In this document: piece by piece, positions 34,917-38,652 of the stretch
Position numbering within the stretch: the stretch's first letter is position 1
How the letters are laid out: every line of letters starts with the position of its first letter
Assembly (NCBI GenBank): GCA_903848275.1
Contig: CAINGB010000016.1
Coordinates: forward strand, 1 to 38,652
Direction of reading: 5' to 3'
Length of the DNA: 38,652 nucleotides
Origin: Candidatus Uhrbacteria bacterium
Lineage (GTDB): Bacteria; Patescibacteriota; Patescibacteriia; UBA9934
The notes under the pieces: generated by a model
The model's database searches: none
Seen by the model: only the letters and a program-made list of their open reading frames with translations
What the model was told of the DNA's origin: nothing
Position numbers and translations under genes: made by a program

Positions 34917-35501
34917 ATGGCTGATCAAAATGTAACAAGAGTGAACGACGATGGGAATTGGACCCCCATCGACGAGCTCGCGAAGCTGCTGGCTCACGAT
35001 GTCCCGTTCACGGAGGACGAGGTGCTCGAAACGTGCGAGGTACTCAGCACTCAGCTCATCGAGGCCGTGGTGTGGAGTGACCGTGACAAGATCGCCGAGT
35101 TCGCCAATGGCGTATTCACAGCTCTTGACTACGCGAAGCCGATCATCGACCGAGCCTACCTCGTGGCTGCCTGCCGAACGCTGAACATGTTCGCCGGTGA
35201 AATGGTGGACAGAATGCGACCGCCCCAGCAGGATGAGTGGGCGCGCAGTGACCCGGCCATCATGGCGATCATCGACGTGCTCTGCGCCAAGTTGATGGAG
35301 ATGTCCGTCCTCGCCGACCTCGTCAAGCAGGAGCCAGATCTTGTAAGGCAGATCGACCGCATGGAGATCGGCGGCCTCGTCAGTTGCGAGTACGCTGCTC
35401 CGCACAAGAGGTACGTCCAGCTCACACCAGCTGGGCAAGATCTGCAGGATGCCGCCTGTCTCGCAGCCAAGAAGGCACAAAACGAGGCCCGCGTGGTCTG
35501 A
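34917..35501 (+). CDS. Orphan protein with winged-helix-like tail
   Basis: 194 residues. ATG 34917 is set by GGGAGA 5-10 nt upstream; the frame runs back to 34848 but overlaps the promoter there. The first 150 residues are helical and acidic, with no family match (PIDELAKLLAHDVPFTEDEV, AACRTLNMFAGEMVDRM). The C-terminal segment MEIGGLVSCEYAAPHKRYVQLTPAGQDL resembles the wing of MarR/PadR-like DNA-binding domains (short hairpin then LTPAG), a visual similarity only. Own promoter and terminator; GC-rich third positions like the other orphan cassettes. Confidence 0.7.
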   Translation: MADQNVTRVNDDGNWTPIDELAKLLAHDVPFTEDEVLETCEVLSTQLIEAVVWSDRDKIAEFANGVFTALDYAKPIIDRAYLVAACRTLNMFAGEMVDRMRPPQQDEWARSDPAIMAIIDVLCAKLMEMSVLADLVKQEPDLVRQIDRMEIGGLVSCEYAAPHKRYVQLTPAGQDLQDAACLAAKKAQNEARVV

Positions 35502-35506
35502 AGCTA

Positions 35507-35537
35507 GCGGCTCGTCTCTCTCTGAGGGACGGGCCGC
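35507..35537 (+). terminator. Terminator of the 34917 gene
   Basis: GCGGCTCGTC (35507-35516) pairs with GACGGGCCGC (35528-35537; one G-U), followed by GTACTTATTT. Confidence 0.7.
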
Positions 35538-35553
35538 GTACTTATTTACCAGC

Positions 35554-35591
35554 AAATTCGTAAAATTCCCGATTCCCGACCTGACCCCTTT
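35554..35591 (-). repeat. Solo REP end at the TPR gene stop codon
   Basis: Matches the 38-nt REP end at 37 positions (GCG to ACG near the inner side). It starts 1 nt after the TAA of the TPR gene (35595-35593), same orientation as the copies at murB and rfbC. Confidence 0.88.
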
Positions 35592-35592
35592 T

Positions 35593-36396
35593 TTAACCAC
35601 TTTTCTTTTTGGTTCGTAGCTCGGCGATGCGGGCTTCGAAGTCGGCGATTTTGGCGTTGTCGGGGTTCACTTCACGGAGATGGTCGAGGGATGAAGTAGC
35701 GGCGTGGACGTCACCAGTTGTGATAGCTGTGTCGATGTAGAAGTCGAGATATTTTGGATTGTTGGGGCTAATGTCGAGGGCGAGTTTGTAGGAGGCGAGA
35801 GCTTCGTCTAGCTTACCTTCGGCTTCTGCGACTTCGCCGAGCGAGGCGCAAACGCTGGCATCTTTGGGTGAGAGGCGGAGGAGGAAATTAAACGTTTCGC
35901 GAGCACCGGGATAGTCCTTGTTGAGTAAATACAAGCGGCCCAAGTGTTCGTAAGCGGGAATGTTTTTAGGGTCGTGGCTGACGACTTCGATGAGCTTCTT
36001 TTCGGCGGCGTCGTAATGACCTTCGTCAATTAGAGTCTCCGATTCGCGAATGAGGCCGCGTAAAATTTCAGGATTATGAGCGACAGTTATGCCGCTTTTT
36101 TGACGGTCGGCGTAACGGCGTTCAATGGCGGTTAGTTTACCGGCCACACGCCGGAAGCTGTCCTGGATTTTGCCACCAAGTGGCTTAAAAACATCACGTT
36201 GCAAACCGGCCAAATGTTCGCCACCCAAACGCTCCACGCGTTGCTTGAGAATGGCGTACTTGAGTTCTTTAGTTTTGGCTTCTTTGCTTGACCCCGGATC
36301 TACCACGCGAATCTGTGGCAGCTTGCGAACGGCCAACCAACCGATCATGATGATCGAAAGGGCGATAACGGCAATGAGAGTTATTTCGAAGATCAT
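35593..36396 (-). CDS. Membrane-anchored TPR protein
   Basis: 267 residues. Anchor at about 3-24 (FEITLIAVIALSIIMIGWLAV), a basic, helical linker (about 35-100, with LKYAILKQRVERL), then at least three TPR-like repeats: LIDEGHYDAAEKKLIEVVSHDPKN, YLLNKDYPGARETFNFLLRLSPKD and AEGKLDEALASYKLALDISPNN, with a fourth around HAATSSLDHLREVNPDN. The soluble part is probably cytoplasmic. It would scaffold a membrane-associated assembly; partner unknown. ATGA overlap with tpiA (4 nt) implies coupled translation. The stop codon is followed by a solo REP end. Confidence 0.85.
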   Translation of the reverse strand: MIFEITLIAVIALSIIMIGWLAVRKLPQIRVVDPGSSKEAKTKELKYAILKQRVERLGGEHLAGLQRDVFKPLGGKIQDSFRRVAGKLTAIERRYADRQKSGITVAHNPEILRGLIRESETLIDEGHYDAAEKKLIEVVSHDPKNIPAYEHLGRLYLLNKDYPGARETFNFLLRLSPKDASVCASLGEVAEAEGKLDEALASYKLALDISPNNPKYLDFYIDTAITTGDVHAATSSLDHLREVNPDNAKIADFEARIAELRTKKKSG

Positions 36397-37160
36397 ACGT
36401 GAGTAGCTGTCATTACTGCGGTACCAGCTTTAATGATGGCGCTGAATTCGTGAATCTTGAGGCTCGCTCCGCCGACCAGAACGCCGTCGACTTCCTGCTC
36501 GCGGAGAATGGCGAGGGCGTTGCTGGCGTCAACCGAGCCACCGTAGAGTACAGCGATGTCATCAATGACGGAACCGAGGCCGACGAGTAAATGACGAATG
36601 AGGCTGTGAGCTTCGCTGATTTGGGCGGCGGTAGCAGGTGAGGCGGCACCAATGGCCCAAACTGGTTCGTAAGCGATGAGGCACGGAGTTTTGCGGGGGA
36701 ACGCGACGTCAGTGAGAGCGCTCGTGATTTGGCGAGTGATGACGGCATTAGTCTGATCAGCGGCGCGCTCGGTAGCAGTTTCGCCAACACAGATAATGGG
36801 CGTGAGGCCAGCCGCGAGAGCCTCGAGTATTTTCTCGTGAACATCGTCGCCCGACTCCCCCGCCGCGCGGCGCTCGGAATGACCGATGAGAGTGTGAGTG
36901 CAACCAACGTCGACCAATTGGGCGGCAGCAACCTCGCCGGTGTGAGCACCGAGGCCAGTTGAAGCCACATTTTGCGCGCCGAGATTAACGGGCGTTTTCT
37001 TGATGAGTTTTTGGACGTCGGGTAAGGCGGTGAAAGTTGGACAGAGAATTATCTCGGGCAGCACGTCATCGAGGCTCAAGCCATGCAAAACTCCTTTAAC
37101 GAGCGCACTAGTTTCGCGGGTAGTGAGTTGCATCTTGTAGTTACCGACGATGTACTTCAT
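36393..37160 (-). CDS. tpiA: Triosephosphate isomerase
   Basis: 255 residues, usual length. Active-site residues: Asn and Lys in GNYKM (about 6-10), His in IGHSERR (about 93-99), Glu in AYEPVWAIG (about 163-171), and phosphate loop LYGGSVDASNA (about 209-219). It interconverts dihydroxyacetone phosphate and glyceraldehyde 3-phosphate. It lies 5 nt downstream of the M16 peptidase gene and overlaps the TPR gene, forming a minus-strand operon. Confidence 0.97.
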   Translation of the reverse strand: MKYIVGNYKMQLTTRETSALVKGVLHGLSLDDVLPEIILCPTFTALPDVQKLIKKTPVNLGAQNVASTGLGAHTGEVAAAQLVDVGCTHTLIGHSERRAAGESGDDVHEKILEALAAGLTPIICVGETATERAADQTNAVITRQITSALTDVAFPRKTPCLIAYEPVWAIGAASPATAAQISEAHSLIRHLLVGLGSVIDDIAVLYGGSVDASNALAILREQEVDGVLVGGASLKIHEFSAIIKAGTAVMTATHV

Positions 37161-37165
37161 ACAAA

Positions 37166-38437
37166 TTATATTTTGATGTGTTGGAGAACAGCGGCGTCAG
37201 TTTTGAAGGGACCGACAACGCCAATACTGAGGCGCGACATGACCAAGATTTCTTTAGCGACGCGAGCAATGTCGGCCACGGTGACGGCGCGTAGTTCCGC
37301 GATTTTTTGCTCGAGTGTTTTAACGTTGCCGAAGAATAATTCCTGACGAGCGAAGAACTCGGCTTTAGCCGATGAGTCTTCGAGGGCTAGCTTCATGACA
37401 CCTTCGGCGTGATCCTTAGCCTTCTTGAGTTCGTCGGCAGTGACACCTTTAGCGGCCATCTTTTTGATTTCCTTGATTATGACGTCACAAGCTAAGCCGA
37501 TGCGCTTGGCGTCGAGACCGGCCCGCACTACGAAGGTGCCGACTTCGTCGTAAGCGTCGACCATGCTGCGAACGGTGTAGCAAAGACCGCGCTTTTCGCG
37601 GACTTCGATGAACAAGCGGGAGGACATGGAGCCACCGAGAATGCTCGACAACAAGCGAATAGCTGGTTGATCAGCATGGCCACGACCGACTGTCGGGAAA
37701 CCAAAAGCCAACTGGATTTGTTCGACTGGCTTAACCTGGCGATTAACGCGCGGTGTAGCGCGAGGCTTGGCTAGGGCGAAAGCTGGACCAGCGGCAGGGA
37801 TGACTTTGCCCTTAGCTTTACCGAAAGTTTTTTCGAGCTGTTCGATGGCGTCAGCAGGAATTTTGCCGGAGAGCACGATGACCGTGTTGCTTGGGACGTA
37901 ATATTGTTCCTTGTATGCCATGACGTCGGCGCGCTTCATGGCCAACATGGTTTTGGCGGTACCGGCGATGTTCTTGCCGAGGGCGTGGCCCTGGAACATG
38001 GCGTCTTCGAGCAAGTCCTCCACATGCATGATGGGGTTCTCTTCGTACATTTTGATTTCTTCGATGATGACTTGGCGTTCCTTCTTCATCTCCTTGAGGT
38101 CGAAGAGAGAGTTCAGCAACATGTCGCTTAACACGTCCATGGCAATGCCGGCTTTGCTGCCGTCGATTTTGATGTAGTAACCGGTTAAATCTTTGCCGGT
38201 GTAGGCGTTGTACTCGGCGCCGTACTGGTCGATGAGTTGGGTCAGTTCGAGCGTTGACGGACGCTTTTTGGTGCCCTTGAACATGAGGTGCTCCAAGAAA
38301 TGCGAGCCACCCCAAACTTTAGTGTTCTCGTTGCGTGAGCCGACTTTGTAGAGCACTAAAATGGTCATGGCCTCCGTGCCGAGCATGGGGACGACGTGGA
38401 CGCGAGTACCGTTTTTTAGCTTAGTTACTTCATTCAT
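37166..38437 (-). CDS. M16-family zinc metallopeptidase
   Basis: 423 residues, the size of one M16B subunit. Inverted zinc motif HxxEH in GGSHFLEHLMFKGT (about 45-58), with the distal Glu in VIIEEIKMYEENP (about 119-131). The C-terminal half carries the Arg-Tyr pair in VREKRGLCYTV (about 281-291), typical of processing peptidase-like active subunits. It would degrade or process peptides in the cytoplasm; only one subunit gene is seen, so it may act as a homodimer. glyS lies 23 nt upstream on the same strand. Confidence 0.93.
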   Translation of the reverse strand: MNEVTKLKNGTRVHVVPMLGTEAMTILVLYKVGSRNENTKVWGGSHFLEHLMFKGTKKRPSTLELTQLIDQYGAEYNAYTGKDLTGYYIKIDGSKAGIAMDVLSDMLLNSLFDLKEMKKERQVIIEEIKMYEENPIMHVEDLLEDAMFQGHALGKNIAGTAKTMLAMKRADVMAYKEQYYVPSNTVIVLSGKIPADAIEQLEKTFGKAKGKVIPAAGPAFALAKPRATPRVNRQVKPVEQIQLAFGFPTVGRGHADQPAIRLLSSILGGSMSSRLFIEVREKRGLCYTVRSMVDAYDEVGTFVVRAGLDAKRIGLACDVIIKEIKKMAAKGVTADELKKAKDHAEGVMKLALEDSSAKAEFFARQELFFGNVKTLEQKIAELRAVTVADIARVAKEILVMSRLSIGVVGPFKTDAAVLQHIKI

Positions 38438-38460
38438 AAGACCGAAAGGACCACTGGGAC

Positions 38461-38652
38461 CTATTGTGAAAGTTTTTGTTTAAAGTATTCCTCCAGGGCG
38501 GCTATAGCCACCCGTTCTTGCAACATGGTGTCGCGATCGCGAACGGTCACGGCTTGGTCGTTGAGTGTCTCGAAGTCGACGGTGACGCAGTATGGCGTAC
38601 CGATTTCATCTTGGCGACGATAGCGCTTGCCGATGGATTGTGTTTCGTCGTA
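38461..38652 (-). CDS. glyS: Glycyl-tRNA synthetase, C-terminal part
   Basis: The right window edge cuts this gene; 63 C-terminal residues are visible, ending [10 protein letters not shown] then TAG (38463-38461). Motif-like end: [27 protein letters not shown], then [15 protein letters not shown], which is the anticodon-binding domain signature of the single-chain (alpha2) glycyl-tRNA synthetases, as opposed to the two-subunit type. It charges tRNA-Gly. The remainder, including the class II catalytic core, lies outside the window. Confidence 0.9.
   Translation of the reverse strand, partial: YDETQSIGKRYRRQDEIGTPYCVTVDFETLNDQAVTVRDRDTMLQERVAIAALEEYFKQKLSQ

Overview
The window looks like a chromosomal contig from a Candidate Phyla Radiation (Patescibacteria) bacterium, probably of the Parcubacteria type. 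This is inferred from gene style and neighbourhood, not from a marker-gene comparison. Indications are short tightly packed genes, many small orphan membrane proteins, a PEGA/beta-propeller protein, a PilM-receiver-pilin-prepilin peptidase cluster, one-domain versions of common enzymes, and an M16 peptidase beside a single-chain type glycyl-tRNA synthetase. TGA is used as a stop (for example at 2901), so the Gracilibacteria/Absconditabacteria code does not apply.

Layout. 1-3.4 kb: an accessory strip of orphan genes, each with its own promoter and terminator, an EVE-domain gene, and a tRNA cluster (Pro-GGG, Ser-GGA, Pro-CGG). 3.4-8.8 kb: a DEAD-box helicase with a hairpin leader, a DsbA-like thioredoxin-fold protein, Lgt, a small membrane protein, GatA and GatC. 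8.85-11.6 kb: ligA and arfB bracketed by two direct copies of a 140-nt imperfect palindrome. 11.7-14.5 kb: type IV pilus genes. 14.5-19 kb: an RNase H-like gene, a complete REP-type Y1 transposon with perfect 38-bp inverted ends, murB, glyA and folD. 19-21.2 kb: a PIN toxin with a small partner, and an amino-acid permease. 21.3-24.3 kb: dnaB, ybaB, recR and a guanylate-kinase-like gene. 24.3-30 kb: a PEGA protein, rfbD/rfbC/rfbB, a nucleotidyltransferase and a DUF362 protein. 30-32.3 kb: two paralogous orphan cassettes around a PemK-like toxin. 32.3-32.8 kb: divergent tRNA-Gln and tRNA-Thr with unusual palindromic DNA. 32.9-35.5 kb: tspO, a glutaredoxin gene, a Fic gene that appears to have split the glutaredoxin locus, and another orphan cassette. 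35.6-38.65 kb: TPR protein, tpiA, M16 peptidase and the 3' end of glyS.

Two gene styles are visible. Many housekeeping and toxin genes have a -10 box (often extended TGnTATACT) only 6-10 nt before ATG and no Shine-Dalgarno, which predicts leaderless mRNAs. The orphan genes instead have a -35/-10 promoter with 17-18 nt spacing, a leader with a clear Shine-Dalgarno, and a strong terminator hairpin.

The most unusual structures are the REP ends sitting exactly on TAA stop codons of three genes, the 140-nt palindromes, an interrupted inverted copy of the tRNA-Gln tail, the displaced glutaredoxin end beyond fic, and a -35 box inside the loop of a terminator.
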